A stretch of 64,000 nucleotides of DNA from Pseudooceanicola batsensis HTCC2597 (GTDB lineage: Bacteria; Pseudomonadota; Alphaproteobacteria; Rhodobacterales; Rhodobacteraceae). The stretch covers positions 1,829,739 through 1,893,738 of the forward strand of contig NZ_CH724131.1 of assembly GCF_000152725.1 (NCBI RefSeq). Reading direction: 5' to 3'. The position numbers and the translations under genes are program-made. This document shows, in pieces, positions 36,193 to 47,294 of the stretch. A model generated the notes under the pieces. It did not search any database. It saw only the letters and a program-made list of their open reading frames with translations, and had not been told where the DNA came from. Positions within the stretch are counted from its first letter, which is position 1; each line of letters begins with the position of its first letter.

Positions 36193-37697
36193 CACAACCC
36201 AACATCCTCATCCTGATGGTCGACCAGTTGAACGGAACGCTGTTTCCCGACGGCCCGGCCGACTGGCTGCACGCGCCCAATCTCAAGCGGCTGGCGGCGA
36301 AATCCGCGCGGTTCCGCAACTGCTATACCGCCTCGCCGCTCTGTGCGCCGGGGCGGGCGTCGTTCATGTCGGGGCAGTTGCCCTCGGTCACCGGGGTCTA
36401 CGACAATGCCGCCGAGTTTCCCTCGGACCTGCCGACCTACGCCCACCACCTGCGCCGCACCGGGTATCAGACCTGCCTCTCCGGCAAGATGCATTTCGTC
36501 GGCCCCGATCAGCTCCATGGCTTCGAGGAACGGCTGACGACCGACATCTATCCCGCCGATTTCGGCTGGACCCCGGACTACCGCAAGCCGGGCGAGCGGA
36601 TCGACTGGTGGTATCACAACATGGGCTCGGTCACCGGGGCGGGGGTCGCCGAGATCTCGAACCAGATGGAGTATGATGACGAGGTCGCCTACAACGCGAC
36701 CCGCAAGCTCTATGACCTGGCGCGGGGGCACGATGCGCGACCCTGGTGCCTGACCGTCAGCTTCACCCATCCGCACGACCCCTATGTGGCGCGGAAGAAA
36801 TACTGGGATCTCTACGAGGACTGCGAGCATCTCGAGCCCGAGGTGGGCAAGATCCCCTACGAGGAGCAGGACAACCACTCCAAGCGGATCTTCGACGCCA
36901 ACGACTGGCGCAGCTTCGACATAACGGACGAGGATATCCGCCGGTCCCGCCGCGCCTATTTCGCCAACATCAGCTATCTCGACGACAAGATCGGAGAAAT
37001 CCTCGACGTGCTGGACCGCACGCGGCAGGAGGCGGTGATCCTCTTCGTCTCGGATCACGGCGACATGCTGGGCGAACGCGGGCTGTGGTTCAAGATGAGC
37101 TTCTACGAAGGCTCGTCGCGGGTGCCGATGATGATCTCGGCCCCCGGCATCGCCCCGGGGCTGGTCACGGACCCGGTGTCGAACATCGACGCCTGCCCGA
37201 CGCTCTGCGACCTGGCCGGCATATCGATGGCCGAGGTCGCGCAATGGTCCTTCGGCGAGACGCTGGTGCCGATCGCGAACGGCACGCCGCGCGAGACGCC
37301 GGTGCGGATGGAATACGCGGCCGAGGCCTCCTACGCGCCGCTCGTCTCGCTGCGCAGGGGACGGTGGAAATACAATCGCTGCAAGCTGGACCCCGACCAG
37401 TTGTTCGATCTCGAGGCCGACCCGCACGAGATGACCAACCTCGCCGACGACCCGGCCCATGCCGACACGCTGGCGGAGTTCCGCGCCGAGGCGGAAGACC
37501 GATGGGATCTCGACCGGTTCGACGACGAAGTGCGGCGGTCGCAGGCCAGGCGCTGGATCGTCTACGAGGCGCTGCGCAACGGGGCCTACTACCCGTGGGA
37601 CTACCAGCCGCTGCAGAAAGCGAGCGAGCGGTTCATGCGCAACCACATGGACCTGAACGTGGTCGAGGAAAAGCAGCGCTTTCCGCGCGGCGAATGA
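36189..37697 (+). CDS. betC: Choline-sulfatase
   Basis: This 502-residue type I sulfatase hydrolyses choline-O-sulfate to choline and sulfate. The formylglycine motif is CAPGR at residues 52-56 ([15 protein letters not shown]). Metal ligands are expected in [10 protein letters not shown] near the N-terminus and in [15 protein letters not shown]. The C-terminus ([36 protein letters not shown]) is characteristic of BetC. It overlaps betI (ATGA) and is followed 11 bases later by betB, so choline sulfate can feed glycine betaine synthesis directly. Confidence 0.94.
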   Translation: MTQPNILILMVDQLNGTLFPDGPADWLHAPNLKRLAAKSARFRNCYTASPLCAPGRASFMSGQLPSVTGVYDNAAEFPSDLPTYAHHLRRTGYQTCLSGKMHFVGPDQLHGFEERLTTDIYPADFGWTPDYRKPGERIDWWYHNMGSVTGAGVAEISNQMEYDDEVAYNATRKLYDLARGHDARPWCLTVSFTHPHDPYVARKKYWDLYEDCEHLEPEVGKIPYEEQDNHSKRIFDANDWRSFDITDEDIRRSRRAYFANISYLDDKIGEILDVLDRTRQEAVILFVSDHGDMLGERGLWFKMSFYEGSSRVPMMISAPGIAPGLVTDPVSNIDACPTLCDLAGISMAEVAQWSFGETLVPIANGTPRETPVRMEYAAEASYAPLVSLRRGRWKYNRCKLDPDQLFDLEADPHEMTNLADDPAHADTLAEFRAEAEDRWDLDRFDDEVRRSQARRWIVYEALRNGAYYPWDYQPLQKASERFMRNHMDLNVVEEKQRFPRGE

Positions 37698-37708
37698 AGG
37701 AGCCGGCG

Positions 37709-39166
37709 ATGACCTACGACACGCAGCCCGAGGCCAGCCACCATATCGGCGGCCGCTACGTGGAGGACACGGCCGGCGCCGCGATTCCGGTGATCTACCC
37801 GGCCACCGGGGACCGGATCGCGACCGTCCATGCCGCAACGGCGTCTGTCGTGGACCAGGCGCTGGCCGCGGCCGAGGCGGCGCAGCCGGACTGGGCCGCC
37901 CTCAGCCCGCGCGAGCGCGGTCGCATCCTCACCCGCGCCGCACAGATCATGCGCGCGCGGAACCACGAGCTTTCGGTGCTGGAGACGCGCGACACCGGCA
38001 AGCCCCTGCAGGAAACGCTCGTGGCCGACGCCACCAGCGGGGCCGACGCGCTGGAATATTTCGGCGGACTGGCCGGAACCCTGACCGGAGAGCACATCCC
38101 CCTCGGTCGGGACTGGGTCTACACGATCCGCGAGGCGCTTGGCGTCTGCGTCGGGATCGGGGCCTGGAATTATCCCACGCAGATCGCCTGCTGGAAGGCC
38201 GCGCCCGCGCTGGCCTGCGGCAACACCATGGTCTTCAAACCGTCCGAGACCACGCCGCTCTGCGCGCTGAAGGTGGCCGAGATCCTGACCGAGGCCGGCG
38301 CGCCTCCGGGTGTGTTCAACGTGGTGCAGGGCCTGGGCGAGACCGGGGCGCGGCTGGTCACCGATCCGCGCGTCGCCAAGGTGTCGCTGACCGGCTCGGC
38401 CCCCACGGGGCGCAAGGTCTATGCCGCCGCGGCCGCGGACATGAAGCACGTGACGATGGAACTGGGCGGCAAGTCCCCGATGATCGTCTTCGACGACGCC
38501 GATATCGAGAACGCGGTCGGCGGGGCGATCCTGGGGAACTTCTACTCCTCGGGCCAGATCTGTTCGAACGGCACGCGGGTCTTCGTGCACGGCGCCATCA
38601 TGGAGCGGTTCCTCGACCGGCTGACTGCCCGGCTGACGACGGCGGTGATCGGCGACCCCCTGGACGAGGCGACCTCCTTCGGCCCGATGGTGAGCGAGGC
38701 GCAGATGAACATCGTGCTGGGCTATATCGACAAGGGCCGGACCGAAGGCGCGCGGCTGGTCACCGGCGGCAGGCGCGTGGACCGCGAGGGGTTCTACCTC
38801 GAACCCACGGTCTTCGCCGACGTGACCGACGCGATGACCATCGCGCGCGAGGAGATCTTCGGCCCCGTCATGTCGGTGCTGGACTTCGACGACGAGGACG
38901 AGGTGATCGCCCGCGCCAATGCCACGGAATACGGCCTCTCGGCCGGGGTCTTCACCCGCGACCTCGCACGCGCACACCGGGTGACCGGGAAGCTGCGGGC
39001 CGGGACCTGTTTCATCAACTCCTACAACGACGCGCCGGTCGAGGCGCCCTTCGGCGGGGTCAAGGCGTCGGGCGTGGGGCGCGAGAACGCGCAGGCGGCG
39101 GTCGAACACTACAGCCAGCTCAAATCCGTCTACGTGCGCATGGGCGACGTGGAGGCGCCCTTCTGA
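37709..39166 (+). CDS. betB: Betaine-aldehyde dehydrogenase
   Basis: This 485-residue ALDH oxidises betaine aldehyde to glycine betaine. Landmarks are [36 protein letters not shown], the Glu in [12 protein letters not shown] and the Cys in [14 protein letters not shown]. The WNYPxQIACWK block is typical of BetB. The start is the ATG at 37709 ([18 protein letters not shown]) after GAAGGAG; longer in-frame codons upstream lie inside betC. Its stop shares one base with the betA start (TGATG). Confidence 0.95.
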   Translation: MTYDTQPEASHHIGGRYVEDTAGAAIPVIYPATGDRIATVHAATASVVDQALAAAEAAQPDWAALSPRERGRILTRAAQIMRARNHELSVLETRDTGKPLQETLVADATSGADALEYFGGLAGTLTGEHIPLGRDWVYTIREALGVCVGIGAWNYPTQIACWKAAPALACGNTMVFKPSETTPLCALKVAEILTEAGAPPGVFNVVQGLGETGARLVTDPRVAKVSLTGSAPTGRKVYAAAAADMKHVTMELGGKSPMIVFDDADIENAVGGAILGNFYSSGQICSNGTRVFVHGAIMERFLDRLTARLTTAVIGDPLDEATSFGPMVSEAQMNIVLGYIDKGRTEGARLVTGGRRVDREGFYLEPTVFADVTDAMTIAREEIFGPVMSVLDFDDEDEVIARANATEYGLSAGVFTRDLARAHRVTGKLRAGTCFINSYNDAPVEAPFGGVKASGVGRENAQAAVEHYSQLKSVYVRMGDVEAPF

Positions 39167-40818
39167 TGCAGGCCGACTATGTCATCGTGGGCGCCGGAAG
39201 CGCGGGATGCGCGATAGCCTACCGACTGGCCGAGGCGGGCAGGAGCGTCGTCGTCATCGAGCACGGCGGGACGGATGCGGGGCCGTTCATCCAGATGCCG
39301 GGCGCCCTCTCCTATCCGATGGGCATGAAGCGCTACGACTGGGGCTACCGGTCCGAACCCGAGCCGCATCTCGGCGGGCGGCGGCTGGCCACCCCGCGGG
39401 GCAAGGTGATCGGCGGCTCCTCGTCGATCAACGGGATGATCTATGTCCGCGGTCATCCCTGCGACTTCGACCACTGGCGCGACCAGGGCGCCACCGGCTG
39501 GGGCTTTGCCGATGTGCTGCCCTATTTCAAGCGGCTCGAGCACTGGCACGACGGCGGCCATGGCGGCGACCCCGCGTGGCGCGGGACCGACGGCCCGCTG
39601 CACGTGACGCGCGGGCGCCGCGACAACCCCCTGACCCGCGCCTTCGTCGAGGCCGGGCGGCAGGCCGGGTATCCGGTGACCGACGACTACAACGGCCGCC
39701 AGCAGGAAGGGTTCGGCCCCTTCGACATGACCGTCTGGAAAGGCCAGAGATGGTCGGCCGCCAGCGCCTATCTGAAACCGGCGCTGAAGCGCGAGAACTG
39801 CACCCTGGTCCGGGCCCTCGCCCGCCGTGTGGTGATCGAGGACGGCCGGGCCACCGGTGTCGAGGTCTCGCGCAACGGCCGGACCGAGGTGATCGGGGCC
39901 GGGGCCGAGGTGATCCTCGCCGCCTCCTCGCTCAATTCGCCCAAGCTTCTGATGCTGTCGGGGATCGGCCCGGCCGCGCACCTGGCCGAGCACGGGATCC
40001 CGGTGGTGGCGGATCGCCCCGGCGTGGGCCGGAACCTTCAGGATCACCTGGAGCTGTACATTCAGGCGGCGGCGTCCCGGCCCGTGAGCCTCTTCAGGTA
40101 CTGGACCCTGCTCGGCAAGGCCTATGTCGGCGCGCGCTGGCTGCTGACCCGCAGCGGACCGGGGGCCTCGAACCAGTTCGAGAGCGCCGCCTTCCTGCGG
40201 TCCGGCCCCGAGGCCGCCTATCCCGACATCCAGTACCATTTCCTGCCGATCGCCGTCCGCTACGACGGGCAGGCCGCGGCCGAGGGGCACGGTTTCCAGG
40301 CTCATGTCGGCCCGATGCGCAGCCCCTCGCGCGGGACGGTCACGCTGCGGTCGCGCGACCCCGACGACGCGCCGGTGATCCGCTTCAACTACATGAGCCA
40401 CGAAAAGGACTGGGCCGACTTCCGGACCTGCATCCGCCTGACCCGCAGGATCTTCGCGCAGCCCGCCTTTGCACCGTACTACAAGCACGAGATCCAGCCG
40501 GGTGCGGCCGCACAGTCCGACGAGGCGCTGAACGACTTCATCCGCGACCATGTCGAAAGCGCCTATCATCCCTGCGGCACGGCGCGCATGGGCCGCGCGG
40601 ACGACCCCGGCGCGGTCGTGGACCCCGAGACGCGCGTGATCGGGGTCGACCGCCTGCGCCTTGCCGACAGTTCGGTCTTTCCGCGGATCACCAACGGCAA
40701 TCTCAACGCGCCGTCGATCATGGTCGGCGAAAAGGCCGCCGATCACATCCTCGGCCGGACACCCCTGCCCGCGGACAATGCCCAGCCCCTCCTGCGGGCC
40801 GCGAGCGGCGCCGTGTGA
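39166..40818 (+). CDS. betA: Choline dehydrogenase
   Basis: This 550-residue GMC-family flavoprotein oxidises choline to betaine aldehyde at the membrane. The FAD motif [13 protein letters not shown] is at residues 8-20, [26 protein letters not shown] is the GMC signature 1, and the catalytic His region is [14 protein letters not shown], followed by [34 protein letters not shown]. It is the last gene of betICBA. A 212-base gap without a visible gene follows. Confidence 0.95.
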   Translation: MQADYVIVGAGSAGCAIAYRLAEAGRSVVVIEHGGTDAGPFIQMPGALSYPMGMKRYDWGYRSEPEPHLGGRRLATPRGKVIGGSSSINGMIYVRGHPCDFDHWRDQGATGWGFADVLPYFKRLEHWHDGGHGGDPAWRGTDGPLHVTRGRRDNPLTRAFVEAGRQAGYPVTDDYNGRQQEGFGPFDMTVWKGQRWSAASAYLKPALKRENCTLVRALARRVVIEDGRATGVEVSRNGRTEVIGAGAEVILAASSLNSPKLLMLSGIGPAAHLAEHGIPVVADRPGVGRNLQDHLELYIQAAASRPVSLFRYWTLLGKAYVGARWLLTRSGPGASNQFESAAFLRSGPEAAYPDIQYHFLPIAVRYDGQAAAEGHGFQAHVGPMRSPSRGTVTLRSRDPDDAPVIRFNYMSHEKDWADFRTCIRLTRRIFAQPAFAPYYKHEIQPGAAAQSDEALNDFIRDHVESAYHPCGTARMGRADDPGAVVDPETRVIGVDRLRLADSSVFPRITNGNLNAPSIMVGEKAADHILGRTPLPADNAQPLLRAASGAV

Positions 40819-41030
40819 CCGCGCGAAGGCCCGGCCCGTTCACCTGAATATGACGCGACATGCCCGCGTTCTGCGCGTAGGATGCCCGGAAACGCGCCGG
40901 TCGCGGCCGGAGGACCGGGGCAAGTCGCGATCCTCTGGCGGCAGCGGGCGTTTGGCTGGTATGTCTGCTGCAGCGGCCGCCCCTGCGCCGCACCGGAATG
41001 CAGCGCCCCGCGCGAGAAAGGTGACGGCCC

Positions 41031-42224
41031 ATGTGGCTCGACTGGATCAAATCGGCCCTGAGCCAGATCATGCTGGCGGCGATCGTGCTCGGCGTCTTCA
41101 TCCTCGTCTGGGCCACCCAGGTGCCCTCGGCCAGGCCGATGCTTGAACGGACGGGCCTCGCCGACCTGCTGGGCCTGCCTCCGGCCGAAGCCGCGGAAAG
41201 CGGCGCGGGCGCACGCCGGTTCGGCGGCGGAGGCGCCTCCAGGGTCGTCACCGCCCCCGTGGGCACCGGCGCGCTCAACGACCGGATCACCGCGATCGGC
41301 GACGGGCGGGCCCTGCGCTCGGTCAGCGTGCGGGCCGAGACCAGCGGCCGGATCACCGAAATCGGCTTCGGCGCCGGCGAGATGGTCGAAGAAGGCACCA
41401 TCCTCTTCCACCTCGACGACGAGGCCGAGCGGATCGCGCTGGACCGCGCACGTCTGGTTCTGGACGACGCGCGCGAGGATGCCGACCGTCTGGACCGGCT
41501 CAGGCAGGCGGGCTCGGCCACCGCCGTCGCCCTGCGCGAGGCCGAACTGGCGCTGCGCACCGCCGAACTGGGCGTGCGCCAGGCCGAATTCGACCTGGCC
41601 CAGCGGCAGGTGATCGCGCCGATCAGCGGCTGGATGGGATTGCTGGAATACGAGGTCGGAGACCGCGTCACGGCAAGCGAGGAACTGGCCGTGATCTCGG
41701 ACCGGAGCGAGATCCAGATCGATTTCCGCGTTCCCGAACGCGTGCTGACCAAGCTGGAACCCGGCATGAAGATCACCGCCCAGCCCCTCGCCCTGAACGG
41801 CGTCGAGATCGCCGGCGAGGTCGTGGCCATCGACAACATGGTGGACCGCAACAGCCGGACCGTCCGGGTTCTCGGCCAGCTCGCCAACGAGGGCGACCGC
41901 CTGCGGGACGGCATGTCGCTGTCGGTCACGATGAGTTTCGAAGGCGACCCCTTTCCGACCGTCGACCCGCTCGCCGTGCAATGGTCGAGCGACGGGGCCT
42001 TCGTCTGGACCGTCCGCGACGGCAAGGCCACCCGCGTCCCGATCGAGATCCGGCAGCGCAACCAGCGCACCGTTCTGGTCGAAGGCGCGCTCGAGCCCGG
42101 GGAACCGGTGGTGATCGAGGGCGTCCAGACCCTTCGCCCCGGGGCCGAGGTCTCGATCGACCGCGACGCCGCCGCGAACGCGCCCGACGCTGCGCCCGAC
42201 GCCGCGACCACCCGCAAGTCCTGA
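41031..42224 (+). CDS. RND efflux periplasmic adaptor (membrane fusion protein)
   Basis: This 397-residue HlyD/AcrA-type adaptor has an N-terminal membrane anchor (LSQIMLAAIVLGVFILVWA), a lipoyl-type half-motif (VRAETSGRITEIGFGAGEMVEEGTILFHLDDEAE), a helical hairpin rich in Arg/Glu/Ala (residues about 140-185), the second lipoyl half (QRQVIAPISGWMGLLEYEVGDRV), then beta-barrel and membrane-proximal domains. The RND permease follows 14 bases later. No outer-membrane channel gene or regulator is adjacent, so a shared TolC-like protein is presumed. Confidence 0.92.
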   Translation: MWLDWIKSALSQIMLAAIVLGVFILVWATQVPSARPMLERTGLADLLGLPPAEAAESGAGARRFGGGGASRVVTAPVGTGALNDRITAIGDGRALRSVSVRAETSGRITEIGFGAGEMVEEGTILFHLDDEAERIALDRARLVLDDAREDADRLDRLRQAGSATAVALREAELALRTAELGVRQAEFDLAQRQVIAPISGWMGLLEYEVGDRVTASEELAVISDRSEIQIDFRVPERVLTKLEPGMKITAQPLALNGVEIAGEVVAIDNMVDRNSRTVRVLGQLANEGDRLRDGMSLSVTMSFEGDPFPTVDPLAVQWSSDGAFVWTVRDGKATRVPIEIRQRNQRTVLVEGALEPGEPVVIEGVQTLRPGAEVSIDRDAAANAPDAAPDAATTRKS

Positions 42225-42238
42225 CCGGAGCACGGGCG

Positions 42239-45200
42239 ATGACCGACGAGAGCACGCGACCCGAGGCAGACGGCACCCCTCCGGCCATCGAGTCCGGGGG
42301 CGGCACGGGCCTCTTCGTGCGGCGGCCGATCCTCGCCTTCGTCCTGTCGGCCCTGATCGTGATCGCCGGACTGGCCGGGCTGGCCGGGGTCGAGATCCGT
42401 GAACTGCCGGACGTCGACCGCCCCGTTGTCACCGTCACCACCGATTTTCCCGGCGCCTCCCCCGAGACCGTCGACCAGGAGATCACGGCCCGGGTCGAGG
42501 GCGCCGTAGGCCGTGTCTCGGGCATCCGCACGATCTCGTCCAACTCGCGCTATGGCCGCAGCCGTGTGACGCTGGAGTTCGGCGACGATGTCGATCTCGA
42601 CGTGGCCGCCACCGACACCCGCGACGCGATGGCCCGGATCGGCAATCAGCTGCCCGAAGGGGCCGAGGACCCGCGCATCGTCAAGGCCGACGCCAACGCC
42701 CAGCCCGTGGTCCGCGTCGCCGTCACCTCGCGCACGCGTTCGCCGCAGGAACTGACCGAACTGGTCGCGAACCGGGTCGAGGACCGACTCATATCCGTGG
42801 CCGGCGTCGCCGACCTCCAGGTCTATGGCGACCGCGAGCCGATCTTCCGCGTGGACATCGACCAGCGCAAGCTGGCGGCGCGGGGGCTGACCCTGGCCAA
42901 CCTGCGCAGCGCGCTCGGCACCGTGGCCTTCGACGTGCCGGCGGGCGACCTGTCGGGCGAACGGCAGACGATCAACGTCCGCACCACCGCCCTGATCTCG
43001 ACCGCCGAGGCCTTCGAGGATCTGGAGGTCGCCGAGAACGTGCTGCTGGGCGACGTGGCCCGCGTTTCGCTCGGGCCCGCGCCGAACGAGACCGTGCTGC
43101 GCGCCAACGGCCAGACCGGAATCGGCATCGGGGTCATCCGGCAGGCCACCTCGAACACGCTCGAGATCTCGGCCAATGTGCGGCGGGTGGTCGAGGATCT
43201 CTCGCAGAGCCTGCCCGAGGACGTGTCGATCTTCGTCACCTCCGACGACGCGACCTTCATCAACGGCTCGATCACCGAGGTGCTGAAAACCCTCGGCCTC
43301 GCCGTGGCCATCGTCATCGCGATCATCTTTCTCTTCCTGCGGGACATCCGCGCCACGCTGATCCCGGCGCTGACCATGCCCGTCGCGCTGATCGGCACCA
43401 TCGCCGCCCTCTACCTCGTCGGATTTTCGGTCAACATCCTGACGCTTCTGGCCCTGGTCCTGGCCACCGGCATGGTCGTCGACGACGCCATCGTCGTGCT
43501 CGAGAACATCGTCCGGCACCGCGGCATGGGCACCGGCCCGCGCGCCGCCGCCGTGATCGGCACGCAGGAGGTGTTCTTCGCCGTGGTCACCACCACCGCC
43601 ACCCTGGCGGCGGTGTTCATCCCCCTCTCCTTCCTGCCGGGACAGGTCGGGGGCCTCTTCCGCGAATTCGGCTTCACCCTCGCCATCGCGGTCATGCTGT
43701 CGTCGGTCGTGGCGCTCACCCTCTGCCCGGTCCTGGCCAGCCGGCTTCTCACCCGACCCATGAAGGAGGACCAGCGCGGCCCGATGATCTGGCTGGGCAA
43801 CCGGCTGGCCGGGTTCTACCGCCGGACGCTGCACTGGGCGCTGTCCGGGCCGCTCGTCATCCTGGTGATCGCCGGGCTTTTCGCCGCGACCGCCTACATG
43901 ATGTCGGGCAGCATCCGGAACGAGCTCACCCCGCGCGAGGACCGGGCGGTGGTTCTGCTGTCGATCACCGCGCCGCAGGGCGTGGCGCTGAATTACACCA
44001 CCGGCAAGATGGCCGAGATCGAAGAGGCCATCCAGCCGCTGCGGGATAGTGGCGAGGTGACCAGCGTCTTCTCGATCGCCGGCTTCGGCAACCGCAACTA
44101 CCGCGGATTCATGGTGATGACCCTTTCCCCCTGGGAGGAGCGCAGCCGCAGCCAGGACGAGATCGCGGCCGATATCAACGCCGCGCAGCGCAATGTCGTC
44201 GGCCTGCGCGCCTTCGTGATCCAGCCCAACTCGCTCGGTATCCGGGGGGCGGGCCGGGGCCTGTCCTTCGCCATCACGGGCAACAATTTCGACCAGCTGG
44301 CCGAAGTGGCGGAGCGGCTTGTCGCGCGGATGTCCGAAAACCCCGCCTTCGGCCAGGTCAGGCTGGAGTTCGAGACGACGATGCCGCAGCTCTTCATCGA
44401 GATCGACCGCCGCCGCGCCTCGGATCTCGGGGTCGACATCACCGGCCTGGGCGAGGCGCTGCGCGCCGTGCTCGACGGCCGCTCGGTCGGAGAGCTTTTC
44501 ATCGACGACACCTCGTTCGACATCCAGATGCTGTCCTCGTCGCACCCCGTGAACGACCCCTCGGACCTCGAGAACGTCTTCGTCCGCGCCGGCGACGGGC
44601 AGATGATCCCCATGTCGACCTTCGTCAGCCTGTCCGAACGCGCGGTCGCGCCCGAACTGAACCGCGAAGGGCAGAACCGGTCGGTCGAGATCTCGGCCGG
44701 GCTGACCCCCGAGATGTCGCTCGGCGCGGCCATGGCCGAGGTCGAACGGCTGGGTCAGGAGCTGCTGGCAGAGGAGAATCGCATCGTGCCCCTGGCCGAG
44801 GCGGCGACCCTCGACCAGACGTCCTCGGGGATGCTGATGACCTTCGGCTTCGCGATACTCGTGGTCTTCCTCGTGCTCTCGGCCCAGTTCGAAAGCTTCA
44901 TCTCGGCGATCGTGGTGATGTGCACCGTGCCGCTCGGCCTCGCCTGCGCGGTGATCGCGATGGTGCTGACCGGCATGTCGCTCAACGTCTATTCGCAGAT
45001 CGGGCTGGTCATGCTCATCGGAATCATGGCCAAGAACGGGATTCTCATCGTCGAGTTCGCCAACCAGCTCAGGGATCGCGGCTATGCCCTACGCGACGCG
45101 ATCTTCGAGGCCTCGTCGATCCGCCTGCGCCCGGTGATGATGACGATGACTTCGACCGTGCTGGGCGGCGTGCCCCTGATCCTGTCATCCGGAGCCGGCG

Positions 45201-45382
45201 CCGAGGCGCGCGAGGCGCTCGGCTGGGTGATCGTGGGCGGCCTCGGCCTCGCCACCATCTCGACGCTGTATCTCACGCCGGTGGCCTATCTGCTGCTCGC
45301 CCGCTTCTCGACGCCCAAGGTCGAGGAACAGAAGCGGCTGGCCCGCGAACTGGCCGCCGCCCCGGGCTACGCCGGCGAGTAG
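42239..45382 (+). CDS. RND efflux inner-membrane transporter (HAE1/AcrB-like)
   Basis: This 1047-residue proton-driven pump has two six-helix repeats with large periplasmic loops. The paired Asp residues of the proton relay are in TM4 (LATGMVVDDAIVVLENI), and the TM10 region has IGLVMLIGIMAKNGILIVEFANQLRDRG with the conserved Lys. The start is the ATG at 42239 (MTDESTRPEADGT), after GGAG; upstream in-frame codons lie inside the adaptor gene. The substrate spectrum is unknown. A 286-base gap follows. Confidence 0.94.
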   Translation: MTDESTRPEADGTPPAIESGGGTGLFVRRPILAFVLSALIVIAGLAGLAGVEIRELPDVDRPVVTVTTDFPGASPETVDQEITARVEGAVGRVSGIRTISSNSRYGRSRVTLEFGDDVDLDVAATDTRDAMARIGNQLPEGAEDPRIVKADANAQPVVRVAVTSRTRSPQELTELVANRVEDRLISVAGVADLQVYGDREPIFRVDIDQRKLAARGLTLANLRSALGTVAFDVPAGDLSGERQTINVRTTALISTAEAFEDLEVAENVLLGDVARVSLGPAPNETVLRANGQTGIGIGVIRQATSNTLEISANVRRVVEDLSQSLPEDVSIFVTSDDATFINGSITEVLKTLGLAVAIVIAIIFLFLRDIRATLIPALTMPVALIGTIAALYLVGFSVNILTLLALVLATGMVVDDAIVVLENIVRHRGMGTGPRAAAVIGTQEVFFAVVTTTATLAAVFIPLSFLPGQVGGLFREFGFTLAIAVMLSSVVALTLCPVLASRLLTRPMKEDQRGPMIWLGNRLAGFYRRTLHWALSGPLVILVIAGLFAATAYMMSGSIRNELTPREDRAVVLLSITAPQGVALNYTTGKMAEIEEAIQPLRDSGEVTSVFSIAGFGNRNYRGFMVMTLSPWEERSRSQDEIAADINAAQRNVVGLRAFVIQPNSLGIRGAGRGLSFAITGNNFDQLAEVAERLVARMSENPAFGQVRLEFETTMPQLFIEIDRRRASDLGVDITGLGEALRAVLDGRSVGELFIDDTSFDIQMLSSSHPVNDPSDLENVFVRAGDGQMIPMSTFVSLSERAVAPELNREGQNRSVEISAGLTPEMSLGAAMAEVERLGQELLAEENRIVPLAEAATLDQTSSGMLMTFGFAILVVFLVLSAQFESFISAIVVMCTVPLGLACAVIAMVLTGMSLNVYSQIGLVMLIGIMAKNGILIVEFANQLRDRGYALRDAIFEASSIRLRPVMMTMTSTVLGGVPLILSSGAGAEAREALGWVIVGGLGLATISTLYLTPVAYLLLARFSTPKVEEQKRLARELAAAPGYAGE

Positions 45383-45616
45383 CGGGCCCGACCGCGCGGC
45401 AGGGCCGCGGCGCATGCCCCGGGGACGGCATCGGCAGGAAGATTTCCCTACGTCAACATGCCATTGCGACAGGGCATCGTTGGACAAATGCCCCGAATGG
45501 GATATACCGGAATTGCTGTCTTTTTGGTCACGTGCCCAAGTCGGTGGCACCCTGGCACGCCTTCGGGCCTGCTTTGCGGTGACATGAACCGGGCAAGACA
45601 CCAGACTTGGACATGC

Positions 45617-45628
45617 TAACGATCGTTA
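45617..45628. promoter_or_regulatory. Palindrome upstream of the peptide ABC operon
   Basis: TAACGATCGTTA is a perfect 12-base palindrome 41 bases ahead of the binding-protein start and could be an operator. It lies in the otherwise featureless gap after the RND gene. Confidence 0.35.
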
Positions 45629-45668
45629 CCGCGCCTCGACGCGCACAAACAACGACAGGGAGACTTCA

Positions 45669-47240
45669 ATGAACTTCAAAGGAAGAATGGCAACGGCTCT
45701 GTCCGTGTCGATCCTGGGCCTGACCGCCCCGATCGCGGCGGACGCCCAGAACGTCCTGCGATGGACCAGCCAGGGTGACGCGCTCACGCTGGACCCGATG
45801 TCGCAGAACGAAGGGCCGACCAACGCGATGAACGGCACGATCTACGAGTCGCTGGTCAGCCGGAATCCGTCGCTTGAACTGGTGCCCGAACTGGCCGAAA
45901 GCTGGGAGCCGGGGCCGGACGGCTGGACCTTCAAGCTGCGCGAGGGCGTCAAGTTCCACGACGGTGCGGATTTCACCGCCGAGGACGTGGTCTTTTCCTT
46001 CGAACGCGCGATGGCCGAAAGCTCGGACTTCAAGGAGCAGGCCAAGAACGTCGCCTCGGTCGAGGTGATCGACGATCACACCGTCAAGCTGGTGACCGAC
46101 GGGCCGAACCCGATCCTCGCCAACCAGCTGACCTCGATCATGATGGTGGACAAGGGCTGGGCCGAAGCCAACGACATCGTCACGCCGCAGAACTATGCCG
46201 CCGACGAAGAAACCTATGCCGTGCGCAACGCCAACGGCACCGGCCCCTTCATGGTCGAAAGCCGCGCCCCGGAAGAGCTGACCGTTCTGGTCGCCAACCC
46301 GGACTGGTGGGGCAAGGACGAGTTCCCGGGCAACCTGGACCGCATCGAATATCGCCCGATCTCGAACGCCGCGACCCGCGTCGCCGCGCTGCTGTCGGGT
46401 GAGGTGGACTTTGTTCTCGACCCGCCGCTTCAGGACCTCGAGCGCCTCAGGGCCGCCGACGGGCTGAAGGTGGAAACGGTCGCGCAGATCCGGTCGATCT
46501 TCTTCGGCATGGATCAGGGCATCGACACGCTCCGGTCCTCGAACCTCGAGGAAAACCCCTTCAAGGATCAGAAGGTGCGCGAAGCCTTCAACCTCGCCAT
46601 CGACCGCGAGGCGATCAAGCGCGTCGCGATGGAGGGCCTGTCCTTCCCGACGGCCATGATCACCCCGCCGGGTGTCATGGGCAACACGCCCGAGCTGGAC
46701 GAGCCCTACGGATACGATGTCGAACGGGCCAAGTCGCTGATGGAGGAAGCAGGCTATGCCGACGGCTTCTCGGTGCAGCTCGACTGTCCGAACGACCGCT
46801 ACATCAACGACGAGGCCATCTGCCAGGCGGCCGTGTCGATGCTGGCCCGGATCGGGGTGGACGTGCAACTGGACGCGATCCCCAAGGCGCAGCACTTCCC
46901 CAAGATCCAGAACCGGACCTCGGATTTCTACATGCTCGGATGGGGCGTGCCGACGCTCGACAGCCACTACGTCTTCTCCTACCTGCTGGCGAAGGACGGC
47001 TCGTGGAACGCGACCGGCTATGACAACGAGCGCGTGAACGAGATCACGCAGCTGATCACCACCGAGACCGATCTCGAAAAGCGCGCGGCGCTGATCGACG
47101 AGGCATGGCAGATCGTGCGCGAGGAAATGCCCTACCTGCCGCTTCACCACCAGGTGATCGCATGGGCGATGTCCGAGGATTTCGATATCCCGATCGCCGC
47201 GGACGACGCCCTGCGTCCCCGCTACGTCGTCAAGAAGTAA
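45669..47240 (+). CDS. Peptide/nickel-type ABC substrate-binding protein (SBP family 5)
   Basis: This 523-residue DppA/OppA-like protein has a Sec signal peptide (MNFKGRMATALSVSILGLTAPIAADAQ, cleavage probably after ADA). The family 5 blocks are clear: ELAESWEPGPDGWTFKLREGVKFHDGADFTAEDVVFSFERAM, NGTGPFMVESRAPEELTVLVANPDWWG, REAFNLAIDREAIKRVAMEG and WGVPTLDSHYVFSYLL. It is first in the operon and is followed by a hairpin and then the permeases. Ligands may be di- or oligopeptides; the M20 peptidase downstream supports a peptide or amide. Confidence 0.93.
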   Translation: MNFKGRMATALSVSILGLTAPIAADAQNVLRWTSQGDALTLDPMSQNEGPTNAMNGTIYESLVSRNPSLELVPELAESWEPGPDGWTFKLREGVKFHDGADFTAEDVVFSFERAMAESSDFKEQAKNVASVEVIDDHTVKLVTDGPNPILANQLTSIMMVDKGWAEANDIVTPQNYAADEETYAVRNANGTGPFMVESRAPEELTVLVANPDWWGKDEFPGNLDRIEYRPISNAATRVAALLSGEVDFVLDPPLQDLERLRAADGLKVETVAQIRSIFFGMDQGIDTLRSSNLEENPFKDQKVREAFNLAIDREAIKRVAMEGLSFPTAMITPPGVMGNTPELDEPYGYDVERAKSLMEEAGYADGFSVQLDCPNDRYINDEAICQAAVSMLARIGVDVQLDAIPKAQHFPKIQNRTSDFYMLGWGVPTLDSHYVFSYLLAKDGSWNATGYDNERVNEITQLITTETDLEKRAALIDEAWQIVREEMPYLPLHHQVIAWAMSEDFDIPIAADDALRPRYVVKK

Positions 47241-47247
47241 GGACACT

Positions 47248-47272
47248 GCCGGGCGCCCCTGCGGCGCCCGGC
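47248..47272 (+). terminator. Intra-operon stem-loop after the binding-protein gene
   Basis: GCCGGGCGCC (47248-47257) pairs perfectly with GGCGCCCGGC (47263-47272) around CCTGC, starting seven bases after the stop codon. No T run follows. It likely stabilises the binding-protein mRNA or partially terminates transcription, so that the permeases are made at lower level. Confidence 0.65.
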
Positions 47273-47294
47273 CTCCTGCGGCGCGGACGACTGC

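Noticed and set aside
40718..44545. A 1275-codon minus-strand open frame opposite the RND genes
   Set aside because: Same shadow effect; the plus-strand adaptor and pump show clear conserved motifs and the antisense product shows none.
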